A stretch of 64,000 nucleotides of DNA, from positions 1,364,001 to 1,428,000 of the forward strand of contig NZ_CP107935.1 of assembly GCF_036038375.1 (NCBI RefSeq), read 5' to 3'. This document shows positions 28,354 through 37,511 of the stretch, one piece after another; positions within the stretch are counted from its first letter, which is position 1, and each line of letters starts with the position of its first letter. A program made the position numbers and the translations under genes. This stretch comes from Streptomyces sp. NBC_00414 (GTDB lineage: Bacteria > Actinomycetota > Actinomycetes > Streptomycetales > Streptomycetaceae). The notes under the pieces are model-generated. The model did no database searches and was not told the DNA's origin. It worked only from the letters and a program-made list of their open reading frames with translations.

Positions 28354-29160
28354 GTGCAGTTCCGCCAACAGGCCCTCGCCAAACTGCAGTCACCGGAGGA
28401 GCTCGACCTGCCGGTGCGGTTCGCCCGCCCCCAGGGCTGGCTCGTGCTGTCCGTGACGGTCGTCGTCATGGCGGCCGCGTCGGTCTGGGCCGTGACCGGC
28501 TCCGTGACGTCCACGGTGAGCGCGCCCGCGGTCCTCACGCACGGGCAGGGCAGTTACCTCCTGCAGAGCCCCGTCTCCGGCCAGGTCACCGCGGTCCTCA
28601 CCGAGCAGGGCCGCCGGATCAAGGCGAACGCCCCCGTGCTCAAGGTCCGTACGGCGAAGGGCGAGACGGTCGTACGCAGCGTCGCCGCCGGCCGGGTCTC
28701 CGGGCTCGCCGCGACGATCGGCGCGATCATCAGCACCGGCGCGAACGTCGCCGCCGTCGAGAAGGTCGCCGACACCGACGACCCGCTCTACGCGACCGTC
28801 TACGTGCCCGCCGAGAACGCCGCCGCGATCCCCACGGACGCCGCCGTCGACCTGACCGTCCAGTCCGTGCCCACCCAGGAGTACGGGGTGCTGCGCGGCC
28901 ATGTGAAGTCGGTGGACCGGACGGCGCAGTCGTCCCAGCAGATCGCCGCCTTCCTCGGTGACAGCCGGCTGGCCGAGCAGTTCACCGAGAAGGGCAGGCC
29001 GGTGGCCGTCCTCGTCCGGCTCGACCGGTCGTCCGGCACGAAGTCCGGCTACAAGTGGTCGTCCGTCGAGGGACCGCCGTTCCGGCTCGACTCCATGGTC
29101 ATGGCCTCCGGCTCGATCCGCCTGGACGACCAGCGCCCGATCGATTGGCTGCTGCCGTGA
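28354..29160 (+). CDS. HlyD-like adaptor of an NHLP bacteriocin export system
   Basis: The 268-residue product has a short cytoplasmic N-terminus, one membrane segment (about 28-50) and an external lipoyl/HlyD-like domain (SYLLQSPVSGQVTAVLTEQG and RSVAAGRVSGLAATIG are the two half-motifs). It would link the ABC exporter to the extracellular face. The GTG at 28354 follows GAGGGAAG. Its stop overlaps the start of the peptidase/ABC gene (GTGA), so the two are translationally coupled. It is shorter than Gram-negative HlyD proteins, as expected for a Gram-positive system. Confidence 0.85.
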   Translation: MQFRQQALAKLQSPEELDLPVRFARPQGWLVLSVTVVVMAAASVWAVTGSVTSTVSAPAVLTHGQGSYLLQSPVSGQVTAVLTEQGRRIKANAPVLKVRTAKGETVVRSVAAGRVSGLAATIGAIISTGANVAAVEKVADTDDPLYATVYVPAENAAAIPTDAAVDLTVQSVPTQEYGVLRGHVKSVDRTAQSSQQIAAFLGDSRLAEQFTEKGRPVAVLVRLDRSSGTKSGYKWSSVEGPPFRLDSMVMASGSIRLDDQRPIDWLLP

Positions 29161-31424
29161 CCGCACCCCAGGACACCTCGTCCCCCACGCACACCACGGG
29201 AACCGAACTGCCGCCGCCCGTACGGGGCCGCCGCCGCGCCGCGCCGCCCGAGCGCAAGGTCCCCAAGGGCCGGGGCGGACGGGTCCGTACGCCCACCGTC
29301 CTGCAGATGGAAGCCGTGGAGTGCGGCGCCGCCTCCCTCGCGATGGTCCTCGGTCACCACGGGCGGCACGTCCCGCTGGAGGAACTGCGTATCGCCTGCG
29401 GTGTCTCGCGCGACGGCTCGCGGGCCAGCAACCTGCTGAAGGCGGCCCGCAGTTACGGCCTGACGGCCAAGGGCATGCAGATGGACACGGCGGCGCTCGC
29501 CGAGGTGCACGCCCCGGCGATCCTGTTCTGGGAGTTCAACCACTACGTCGTCTTCGACGGGACGGGGCGCCGCCTCGGCCGGCGCGGGGTGCACATCAAC
29601 GACCCCGGCAAGGGCCGTCGTTTCGTCCCCATGGAGGACTTCGACACCAGCTTCACCGGCGTCGTGCTCGTCCTGGAACCGGGTCCGGACTTCGAGAAGG
29701 GCGGCCGCAAGCCGGGTGTCATGGGCGCCATGCCGGCCCGGCTGCGCGGCACCTCGGGCACCATGCCCGCGGCCGTGCTGGCCAGCCTGCTGCTGGTGGC
29801 GGTCGGCGCGGCCGTGCCCGCGCTCAGCCGCACCTACATCGACATGTTCCTGATCGGCGGGCAGACCTCGCTGCTCGGGGTGCTGTTCGCCTCCATGGGC
29901 GCGAGTGTGCTGCTGACGGTGGTGCTGACCTGGCTGCAGCAGGCGAACCTGCTGCGCGGCCGGCTCATCTCCTCGACGCTCAGCAGCGCCAAGTTCCTCC
30001 GGCACCTGCTGCGTCTGCCGGTCACCTTCTTCTCCCAGCGCAGCCCTGCCGACCTGGTGCAGCGGCTGCAGTCCAACGACGCGGTGGCCGAGACGCTGGC
30101 CCGGGACCTCGCGGCGGCGGGCGTGGACGCGGTCGTCGTGGTCCTCTACGCCGTGCTGCTCTACACCTACGATCCGCAGCTCACAGCTGTGGGCATCGGG
30201 GTAGCCCTGCTCAACGTGGTGGCGATGCGGGTGGTGATCCGGCTGCGCGCGACCCGTACGGCGAAGCTGCGCGCCGACAACGCGCGGCTGACCAACACGG
30301 CGTACACCGGCCTGCAGTTGATCGAGACGATGAAGGCGACCGGCGGCGAGGACGCCTACTTCCGCAAGTGGGCGGGGCAGCACGCCACCACGCTGGAGGA
30401 GCAGCAGCGCCTCGGGGTGCCGAGCGCCTGGCTGGGTGTCGTGGCACCGACCCTGGCGACGCTCAACAGCGCCCTGATCCTGTGGATCGGCGGTATGCGG
30501 GCCGTGGAGGGGCACATATCAGTCGGTCTGCTCGTCGCGTTCCAGGCGCTGGTGACCCGCTTCACCGCGCCGATCACCCGCCTCAACGGTGTCGCCGGCC
30601 GTATCCAGGACTTCGCGGCCGACGTGGCCCGGCTGAAGGACGTGGAGAACTTCGCCGCGGACCCGCTCTACTCGCGGCGCGGCGCGAGCGACAGCACCCG
30701 CAGGCTGCAGGGGCATGTCGAGCTGGAGAACATCACCTTCGGCTACAGCCCGCTGGACAAGCCGCTGCTGTCCGGGTTCTCGCTGTCGGTCGGGCCGGGG
30801 CAGCAGGTGGCCCTCGTCGGCGGTTCCGGCAGCGGCAAGTCCACGGTGTCCAGGCTGATCTCGGGCCTGTACGCGCCCTGGGAGGGCGTGATCCGTATCG
30901 ACGGGCAGTGGCTCGATGACATTCCGCGGGGCGCGCTCGCGTCCTCGGTGTCCTTCGTCGACCAGGACGTGTTCCTCTTCGAGGGCACGGTCCGCGACAA
31001 CATCGCCCTGTGGGACCCGTCGGTCCCGGACGAGGCGGTGGTCGCCGCGCTGCGGGACGCGGCGCTGTACGACGTGGTGATGCGCCGCCCGGGCGGCCTC
31101 CAGAGCCGGGTCGAGCAGGACGGCCGCAACTTCTCCGGCGGTCAGCGCCAACGCCTTGAGATCGCGCGGGCGTTGGTGCGCAGGCCGAGCATCCTGGTGC
31201 TCGACGAGGTGACGAGCGCGCTGGACGCGGAGACCGAGCAGTTGGTGATGGACAACCTGCGCAAGCGCGGCTGTGCCTGCGTGGTCATCGCGCACCGGCT
31301 CAGCACCGTGCGCGACAGCGACGAGATCGTGGTGCTCCAGCACGGCACGATCGTGGAACGCGGGCGTCACGACGCCCTGGTGGCGGCGGGCGGCGCGTAC
31401 GCCGAGCTGGTCAGGGAGCGATGA
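29157..31424 (+). CDS. NHLP-type C39 peptidase/permease/ATPase exporter
   Basis: The 755-residue product starts with an N-terminal C39 peptidase: C56 in MEAVECGAA, H129 in FNHYVVF and D149 in INDPGKG form the triad that cuts after double glycine. Six membrane segments and an ABC ATPase follow, with Walker A GGSGSGKST, signature FSGGQRQR and Walker B ILVLDEVTSALD. It would remove the leader of the peptide encoded at 28033 and export the core. The GTG at 29157 overlaps the adaptor stop. The first 45 residues are a proline/arginine-rich extension before the peptidase. Confidence 0.93.
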   Translation: MTAPQDTSSPTHTTGTELPPPVRGRRRAAPPERKVPKGRGGRVRTPTVLQMEAVECGAASLAMVLGHHGRHVPLEELRIACGVSRDGSRASNLLKAARSYGLTAKGMQMDTAALAEVHAPAILFWEFNHYVVFDGTGRRLGRRGVHINDPGKGRRFVPMEDFDTSFTGVVLVLEPGPDFEKGGRKPGVMGAMPARLRGTSGTMPAAVLASLLLVAVGAAVPALSRTYIDMFLIGGQTSLLGVLFASMGASVLLTVVLTWLQQANLLRGRLISSTLSSAKFLRHLLRLPVTFFSQRSPADLVQRLQSNDAVAETLARDLAAAGVDAVVVVLYAVLLYTYDPQLTAVGIGVALLNVVAMRVVIRLRATRTAKLRADNARLTNTAYTGLQLIETMKATGGEDAYFRKWAGQHATTLEEQQRLGVPSAWLGVVAPTLATLNSALILWIGGMRAVEGHISVGLLVAFQALVTRFTAPITRLNGVAGRIQDFAADVARLKDVENFAADPLYSRRGASDSTRRLQGHVELENITFGYSPLDKPLLSGFSLSVGPGQQVALVGGSGSGKSTVSRLISGLYAPWEGVIRIDGQWLDDIPRGALASSVSFVDQDVFLFEGTVRDNIALWDPSVPDEAVVAALRDAALYDVVMRRPGGLQSRVEQDGRNFSGGQRQRLEIARALVRRPSILVLDEVTSALDAETEQLVMDNLRKRGCACVVIAHRLSTVRDSDEIVVLQHGTIVERGRHDALVAAGGAYAELVRER

Positions 31425-31425
31425 G

Positions 31426-34311
31426 ATGACGTCCGCGTACCCGCAGAACGAGTACCAGCAGAACCAGTACCAGCAGAACGAGTACCCGCAGCCGCAACAG
31501 CCCGTCGCCGAGGGCGATTACGTGCTGGGCGCGCTCGGCGGCATGGGCAGCCCGGTCGACGGCTCGGGCCTCACGCGCCTGGGCCTCGAAGGGCCGCACG
31601 TCCTGTGGCTCGTCGCGGCCGGGGCCATGGACCTCTTCGCCGTCGACGCGGCCCAGCAGGGCCACTGGCACCACCTCGGCCGTCTCGAAGCGGGTTCACT
31701 GCTGCTCGGCCCGGTCGCCGGACCCCAGCACACGCTCGTCGGCAGGCCGCTGCGCGAGTGCGTCCTGCGCCGCGTCGAACTGCGCGAGCTGTATCAGCCC
31801 CCTCAGACCGAGACCTGGACCTACGACGCGTACGGCACCCCCCAGTACGTGCCCCCGTCGACCAGCCCCCTGGAGTACGCCCTCTCCCTCGGCGTCGGCC
31901 GGGGCCTCGCCATCCTCTTCGAGGCGCCGCTCGCCACCGAGCGCGGCGCGGCCCTGACCGACGAGGACATCCTGTGGACGCAGGTGCCGCCCGGCAGTGT
32001 GCAGTACGGCTCCCTGTACGGCGCCGAGGCCGCGGCGGACCTGCTGGTGGACCCGGCGCTGTGGCAGACGATGGTCGACCAGCAGTACCGCCTGCTGGCC
32101 ACGCTCGACCGCTGGATCGAACAGCTGGAACGCACCCACGAGACCCGGACGGCCGCGGGCATCAAAGCGGGCGAGGCGGTCCGCGCGCAGGCCGACCGTA
32201 CGCTGATCGCCTCCATCTCCAAGCGCTCGGGCCCGGGTCCGGGCGCGGCCGACGCCGATGCCACGTACGCGGCCTGCCGGCTCGTCGCCCGCGCGGCCGG
32301 GATCACCCTCGCGGACCCCGCGAAGGGCGGCACGGAGAGCGACCGCCTCGACCCGGTGGAGCGGATCGCGCTCGCCTCCCGGGTCCGGGCCCGTGCCGTA
32401 CGTCTCGACGGGCGCTGGTGGCACGACGACGTCGGACCTCTGGTCGGGCACCGGGTCGCCTCGGGGGCGCCGGCCGCCCTGCTGTGGCGGCGCGGCGGAT
32501 ATGTGGCGGTGCATCCGTCGAGCGGCCGGGAGACACCGGTCGAGAAGGCCAACGCGGCGGAGTTCGAGCCGCGCGCGGTGATGTTCTACCGGCCGCTGCC
32601 CGAGCGCGGGCTGACCCCGCTGCGGCTCTTGCGGTTCAGTCTCCAGGGCACCGGCTCGGACATGCGCAACCTCGCGCTCAGCGGTCTGGTGACGGTGGCG
32701 CTCGGCGCGCTGGTGCCGATCGCGACGGGGAAGGTGCTGGGCGAGTTCGTACCGAAGGCCCAGGAGAGCCTGATCGTCCAGATCTGCCTGGCCATCATGA
32801 TCGCCGGTGTGGTGTCGGCGGCTTTCACGCTGATGCAGAACCTCACCATGCTGCGCCTCGAGGGCCGGATCGAGGCCACGCTCCAGCCGGCCGTGTGGGA
32901 CCGGCTGCTGCGGCTGCCCACGAAGTTCTTCACCTCGCGCTCCACCGGCGAACTGGCCAGCGCGGCCATGGGGATCAGCGCCATCCGTCGCATGATGGCG
33001 GGCCTGGGCCCGGTGGTGGTCCAGTCGGTCACGGTGGGCGCGATGAACCTCGCGCTGCTGTTCTGGTTCAGCGTTCCGATGGCGCTCGCCGCGATCGGCA
33101 TGCTGGTGGTGATCGCCGGGGTGTTCCTCGGGCTCGGCCTGTGGCAGGTGCGCTGGCAGCGTCGGCTGATCGTGCTGAGCAACAAGCTCAACAACCAGGC
33201 GTTCCAGACCCTGCGCGGCCTGCCGAAGCTGCGGGTCGCGGCGGCGGAGAACTACGCGTACGCGGCCTGGGCGGGCGAGTTCGCGCGCAGCCGTGAGCTC
33301 CAGCAGCGGGTGGGCCGGATCAAGAACCTCACGACCGTCCTGGGCTCCGTCTATCTGCCGTTCTGCTCGCTCATCATGTTCATGCTGCTGGCGGGACCGG
33401 CGCGCGGATCGCTGTCGGCCGCCGCCTTCCTGACCTTCAACACCTCGATGACCATGCTGCTGACCTCGGTCACCCAGCTGACGGGTTCCGCCGTGTCGAT
33501 GGTCGCCGCGCTGCCGATGTTCGAGGAGATCAAGCCGGTTCTCGACGCGGAGCCGGAGGTGCGGGTGGCGAGCACGCGCCCCGCCGAGCTGTCCGGTGCC
33601 ATCGAGGCGAAGAAGCTGTCGTTCCGGTACACCGACGACGGGCCGCTGGTCCTCGACGACCTGTCCTTCGCGATCCGGCCCGGCGAGTTCGTGGCGGTCG
33701 TCGGCCCGAGCGGCTGCGGCAAGTCCACGCTGCTGCGGCTGCTCATCGGCTTCGACAAGCCGGTCACCGGCAGTGTGCTGTACGACGGCCAGGACCTGGC
33801 CGCGCTCGACCAGTCCGCCGTGCGCCGCCAGTGCGGTGTGGTGCTCCAGCACGCCCAGCCGTTCACCGGTTCGATCCTGGACGTCATCTGCGGCACGGAG
33901 CCCTACACGCCCGAGGAGGCGATGGCCGCCGCGGAGATGGCGGGGCTCGCCGACGACATCAGGCGCATGCCGATGGGGCTGCACACGCTCATCTCCGGCA
34001 GCGGCGCGGTCTCCGGCGGTCAGCGGCAGCGTCTGATGATCGCCCAGGCCCTGATCCGCCGCCCGCGCATCCTCTTCTTCGACGAGGCGACCAGCGCCCT
34101 CGACAACGAGACCCAGCGCACGGTCATCGAGAGCACCCGCGCGCTCAACGCCACCCGCGTGGTGATCGCGCACCGGCTGTCCACCGTCATGGACGCGGAC
34201 CGCGTCATCGTGATGGAGGACGGCCGGATCGCCCAGCAGGGCTCGCCCGCGCAGCTGCTCGCGGACACGGGCGGCCGACTGCACGAGCTGGTGCGCCGGC
34301 AGATGCGGTAG
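31426..34311 (+). CDS. NHLP-type second ABC permease/ATPase subunit
   Basis: The 961-residue product has an N-terminal domain of about 350 residues, then six membrane segments and an ABC ATPase (Walker A GPSGCGKST, signature SGGQRQR, Walker B ILFFDEATSALD). This layout matches the permease/ATPase partner of NHLP bacteriocin systems, whose N-terminal region is thought to be regulatory or peptide-binding and cyclic-nucleotide-domain-like. The extreme N-terminus is a glutamine/tyrosine/asparagine-rich repeat (QNEYQQNQYQQNEYPQ), a low-complexity feature I would not expect in the family core. The ATG at 31426 lies one base after the preceding stop. It probably pairs with the C39 exporter. Confidence 0.9.
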   Translation: MTSAYPQNEYQQNQYQQNEYPQPQQPVAEGDYVLGALGGMGSPVDGSGLTRLGLEGPHVLWLVAAGAMDLFAVDAAQQGHWHHLGRLEAGSLLLGPVAGPQHTLVGRPLRECVLRRVELRELYQPPQTETWTYDAYGTPQYVPPSTSPLEYALSLGVGRGLAILFEAPLATERGAALTDEDILWTQVPPGSVQYGSLYGAEAAADLLVDPALWQTMVDQQYRLLATLDRWIEQLERTHETRTAAGIKAGEAVRAQADRTLIASISKRSGPGPGAADADATYAACRLVARAAGITLADPAKGGTESDRLDPVERIALASRVRARAVRLDGRWWHDDVGPLVGHRVASGAPAALLWRRGGYVAVHPSSGRETPVEKANAAEFEPRAVMFYRPLPERGLTPLRLLRFSLQGTGSDMRNLALSGLVTVALGALVPIATGKVLGEFVPKAQESLIVQICLAIMIAGVVSAAFTLMQNLTMLRLEGRIEATLQPAVWDRLLRLPTKFFTSRSTGELASAAMGISAIRRMMAGLGPVVVQSVTVGAMNLALLFWFSVPMALAAIGMLVVIAGVFLGLGLWQVRWQRRLIVLSNKLNNQAFQTLRGLPKLRVAAAENYAYAAWAGEFARSRELQQRVGRIKNLTTVLGSVYLPFCSLIMFMLLAGPARGSLSAAAFLTFNTSMTMLLTSVTQLTGSAVSMVAALPMFEEIKPVLDAEPEVRVASTRPAELSGAIEAKKLSFRYTDDGPLVLDDLSFAIRPGEFVAVVGPSGCGKSTLLRLLIGFDKPVTGSVLYDGQDLAALDQSAVRRQCGVVLQHAQPFTGSILDVICGTEPYTPEEAMAAAEMAGLADDIRRMPMGLHTLISGSGAVSGGQRQRLMIAQALIRRPRILFFDEATSALDNETQRTVIESTRALNATRVVIAHRLSTVMDADRVIVMEDGRIAQQGSPAQLLADTGGRLHELVRRQMR

Positions 34312-34367
34312 GACTCGGGACCGGCCGTCCGGGTTGACCGCCGGGCATGTGACGTCCGTCTCGCTAG

Positions 34368-34426
34368 CGAAACTTTGTCGTTTCGATGAAAGTGGTCTAG
34401 CCTCGAAGAGTACGAAACAGTTTCGT
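34368..34426 (+). promoter_or_regulatory. Promoter with two GAAAC palindromes upstream of the efflux gene
   Basis: TTGTCG (34375-34380) and TAGCCT (34398-34403) with a 17-base spacer form a promoter. One dyad, CGAAAC-6-GTTTCG (34368-34385), overlaps the -35 element. A second, ACGAAAC-A-GTTTCGT (34412-34426), lies just past the likely transcription start. Two operators sharing GAAAC/GTTTC half-sites fit a TetR-type repressor. Confidence 0.65.
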
Positions 34427-34470
34427 TTACGTGCATCCAGTGCCGAGCGAACTTTCCCTGGAGTCCTCCC

Positions 34471-35979
34471 ATGTCCAAGACACAGACCCTGTCCGAGGAC
34501 GCCCGCAAGGGCGCCCAGGACGCACCCGGCGCGGCGCGCCCCGCGAACCGGTGGTGGATCCTCGCGATCATCGGCATAGCGCAGCTGATGGTGGTGCTGG
34601 ACGCGACCATCGTGAACATCGCGCTGCCGTCCGCGCAGGCCGACCTCGGCTTCACCGACGGCAACCGCCAGTGGATCGTCACCGCGTACGCGCTGGCCTT
34701 CGCCTCACTGCTCCTGCTGGGCGGCCGCATCGCCGACCTCTTCGGGCGCAAGCCCGCCTTCCTCATCGGTGTCGCCGGATTCGCCGGAGCCTCCGTGCTC
34801 GGCGGCGCGGCCAACAGCTTCGGGATGCTGGTCGTCGCCCGCGCCCTCCAGGGTGTCTTCGGCGCCCTCCTCGCGCCCGCCGCGCTCTCCCTGCTGAACA
34901 CGACGTTCACCGACGCCAAGGAACGCGCCAAGGCGTTCAGCGTGTACGGCGCCATCGCCGGTGCCGGTGGCGCGCTCGGGCTGCTGCTCGGCGGTGTACT
35001 GACGGACGCGCTGGACTGGCGCTGGACCCTGTACGTCAACGTCGTCTTCGCCGTCGCCGCCTTCGCGGGTGGCTGGGTGCTGCTGAACAACCACCGTGAC
35101 GCCGCGAACTCCAAGCTGGACCTGCCGGGCGCGCTGCTGGTCTCCGCCGGTCTCTTCTCCGTGGTGTACGGCTTCTCCAACGCCGAGACGCACGACTGGG
35201 GCTCCCCGCTGACCTGGGGCTTCCTGGTGGCGGGCGGTGTGCTCCTGGCGGTGTTCGGCTGGTGGCAGACCCGTGCCGCGCACCCGCTGCTGCCGATGCG
35301 CGTGCTGCTTGACCGCACCCGTGCGGCCTCCTTCATCGCCGTCCTGGTGACCGGTGCGGGCATGTTCGGTGTCTTCCTCTTCCTCACCTACTACCTGCAG
35401 CTGAACCTGGGCTTCAGCCCGACCAGGACCGGTGTGGCCTTCCTGCCGATGATGGCCGCCCTGATGGTCATGGCCCAGGTGTCCACGACGATCCTGGTCC
35501 CGCGTATCGGCCCGAAGACCGTCATTCCGGCGGGCTTCGCGCTCGCCACGGTCGCGATGGTCTGGCTGACCGCGATCGACGTCGACTCCGCCTTCTCGAC
35601 CGCCGTTCTGCCGCCGCTGCTCGTGATGGGCGCCGGACTCGGCATCGTGATGCCGCCCGCGATGGCCCTGGCCACGAGTGGGGTCGCCGCGGAGGACGCG
35701 GGGGTCGCCTCGGCCACCGTCAACACCATGCAGCAGGTGGGTGGTTCCATCGGTACCGCGCTCCTGAACACGCTCGCCGCGAGTGCCGCGGCCAGCTTCC
35801 TGGTCGGCAGGGACGCGACCGATCCGCTGGTCCGGGCGCAGTCCTCGATCGAGAGCTACACCACCGCGTTCTGGTGGTCGGCCGGGTTCTTCGCCGCCGG
35901 TGCGCTGATCACGTTCCTGCTGTTCCGGCCCGGGGTTCCGGAGCAGGATCCTGACGCGGCGCCTGTCGTCCACATGTGA
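34471..35979 (+). CDS. DHA2-family (14-TM) MFS drug efflux transporter
   Basis: The 502-residue product has the features of the EmrB/QacA group. An early motif reads VVLDATIVNIALPS, motif A reads GGRIADLFGRKP, motif C lies near GAIAGAGGALGLLLGG, and about 14 hydrophobic segments are readable. It would export hydrophobic compounds using the proton gradient. It is preceded by a promoter with two palindromic operators, which argues for drug-inducible control. No TetR or other regulator gene is next to it. It follows the NHLP cassette by 160 bases but has its own promoter, so a link to the peptide is not proven. Confidence 0.9.
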   Translation: MSKTQTLSEDARKGAQDAPGAARPANRWWILAIIGIAQLMVVLDATIVNIALPSAQADLGFTDGNRQWIVTAYALAFASLLLLGGRIADLFGRKPAFLIGVAGFAGASVLGGAANSFGMLVVARALQGVFGALLAPAALSLLNTTFTDAKERAKAFSVYGAIAGAGGALGLLLGGVLTDALDWRWTLYVNVVFAVAAFAGGWVLLNNHRDAANSKLDLPGALLVSAGLFSVVYGFSNAETHDWGSPLTWGFLVAGGVLLAVFGWWQTRAAHPLLPMRVLLDRTRAASFIAVLVTGAGMFGVFLFLTYYLQLNLGFSPTRTGVAFLPMMAALMVMAQVSTTILVPRIGPKTVIPAGFALATVAMVWLTAIDVDSAFSTAVLPPLLVMGAGLGIVMPPAMALATSGVAAEDAGVASATVNTMQQVGGSIGTALLNTLAASAAASFLVGRDATDPLVRAQSSIESYTTAFWWSAGFFAAGALITFLLFRPGVPEQDPDAAPVVHM

Positions 35980-35991
35980 GCCACCCGAACT

Positions 35992-36030
35992 GAGGGGCCG
36001 CCGTCTTCAGGGAGACGGCGGCCCCTCTTT
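35992..36030 (+). terminator. Strong intrinsic terminator after the efflux gene
   Basis: GAGGGGCCGCCGTCT (35992-36006) and AGACGGCGGCCCCTC (36013-36027) form a perfect 15-base stem with a 6-base loop followed by TTT. A degenerate copy of the intergenic GC repeat (GCGCCGTTCCCCGCGCCCCTC) follows at about 36164-36184, next to the convergent MFS stop. Confidence 0.85.
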
Positions 36031-36182
36031 GCCGCCCCCTTCGGGGAGGGCGGGGCGGTGTGGGCGGCTGGGCGGCGGCGTGGGGGCTGGGTGCGCCGGT
36101 CCCCCGCCCCTACCCAGCCGGGCTGCACCCCAGCTGTTCGCTTCAGCCGCGTCCAGGCTGAGCGCGCCGTTCCCCGCGCCCC

Positions 36183-37511
36183 TCAAGAGCGGGGCTTCGC
36201 CCCGGCTTCTGCGTCTGGTCGGCGGGGTAGGAGCACTGTCGCTGTTGCCGCGATCGTTGCCAGGAGCAGCCAGGGAACGGCCGGTGGCAAGGTCGTGTCC
36301 AGGAGGGAGCCGGTCGCCGCGCTGCCGATCAGGACCATGAGGCCGGAGACCGAGGAGAGGGCGCCCGTGTAAAGACCCAGTCTGCCGCTCTCGGCCAGGT
36401 CGGGGACCCAGGCGCGGGCCGCGGGTGCGACCAGCATCTGCCCCAGGGTGAGCAGGACGACGTAACCGGCCACGGGCAGGAGCCCCACGGTTCCCGTCCA
36501 TCCGGCGGGCCGGGCCGCGGCCACGACCGCGAACCCGGCCGAGATGAGCAGCAGCCCCGTCGCCATGGACCGGCGCAGGTCGAGCCGGTCGCCCGCCCAG
36601 CGTGTGACGGGCAGCTGGGCCGTCACGACCAGCAGCGAGGAGAGCGCGAACAGCCAGGCCAGCGGCGCCTGTGAGCCCGCCGCGCGCTCCACCTCGACGG
36701 GCAGCAGCTGGTACAGCTGGTTGTACGCCAGCAGATAGGCGCCGTACGCGCAGCACAGGGCGAGGAAGCGCCGGATGCGCAGCAGGCGCCGGAGCCCGCC
36801 ACGGGAACGTACGTGTGCCCTGCCGGGGATGCGTTGCGGCAGTAGCCACGCGTGTCCCGCCAGGACGAGCACGAAGACGCCCGCCCCGGCGAGGCAGACC
36901 GCGCGGAAGTCCACGGCAAGCAGCAGTGCCCCGATGAACGGGCCGAGGAACGCGCCGGCCTGGCCCGCCACCGTGAACAGCGCCAGCACGTGCGTCCGCG
37001 GACCCTCCCCCGCCCCCTCCCTGCACACCGCCTGCCGGGCCACCTCGGACTCGACCGCGGGTGAGAACAGCGCGGCGGCGAAACCGATCAGCAGTACGGC
37101 CGCGACGACCGTCCAGGTGGTCCGCGCGTAGCCGAGCCAGCCGAAGCCGGCGATCCGCAGGACGCATCCGGCGAGCACCACGGGACGCACCCCGTACCGG
37201 TCCGCCAGCGCGCCGCCCACCACGAACAGCCCCTGCTGGCTGAAGGTCCGCAGGCCCAGGACGAGGCCGACCAGCCAGCCCGCCATGCCGATCGCCGTGC
37301 CCAGGTGTTCGGCGAGGAAGGGCAGGACCGCGAAGAAGCCGATGTTGAAGGCGAGCTGGGTGAGGACGAGCAGGCGCAGCAGCGGTGAGAGGGAGGTGAA
37401 GGTGCGGAGGGAGCGGGAACGGAGGGAGCGGGTTCTCCGTGGAGGGTGGCCCGCGTCGGTGGCGCCGCCGCCCAGGTCCCGCGGAGGCGGTGGAGGTTGC
37501 GGCTCAGACAT
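36183..37511 (-). CDS. 12-TM MFS transporter in the binding-protein operon
   Basis: The 442-residue product has an arginine-rich cytoplasmic N-terminus (RTRSLRSRSLRTF) and about 12 membrane segments, with a motif-A-like GGALADRYGVRP. It belongs to the major facilitator superfamily; the direction and substrate are unclear. The ATG at 37509-37511 overlaps the end of the permease gene by 8 bases, so it is coupled to the upstream ABC importer genes. The longer in-frame ORF to 38126 is a shadow of that permease gene. An MFS exporter coupled to an importer recalls metallophore systems, where one exports and the other retrieves a complex, but that is inference. Confidence 0.85.
   Translation of the reverse strand: MSEPQPPPPPRDLGGGATDAGHPPRRTRSLRSRSLRTFTSLSPLLRLLVLTQLAFNIGFFAVLPFLAEHLGTAIGMAGWLVGLVLGLRTFSQQGLFVVGGALADRYGVRPVVLAGCVLRIAGFGWLGYARTTWTVVAAVLLIGFAAALFSPAVESEVARQAVCREGAGEGPRTHVLALFTVAGQAGAFLGPFIGALLLAVDFRAVCLAGAGVFVLVLAGHAWLLPQRIPGRAHVRSRGGLRRLLRIRRFLALCCAYGAYLLAYNQLYQLLPVEVERAAGSQAPLAWLFALSSLLVVTAQLPVTRWAGDRLDLRRSMATGLLLISAGFAVVAAARPAGWTGTVGLLPVAGYVVLLTLGQMLVAPAARAWVPDLAESGRLGLYTGALSSVSGLMVLIGSAATGSLLDTTLPPAVPWLLLATIAATATVLLPRRPDAEAGAKPRS

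Noticed and set aside
31696..34284. An 862-residue minus-strand ORF
   Set aside because: It is antisense to the second NHLP ABC gene, whose Walker and signature motifs are clear.
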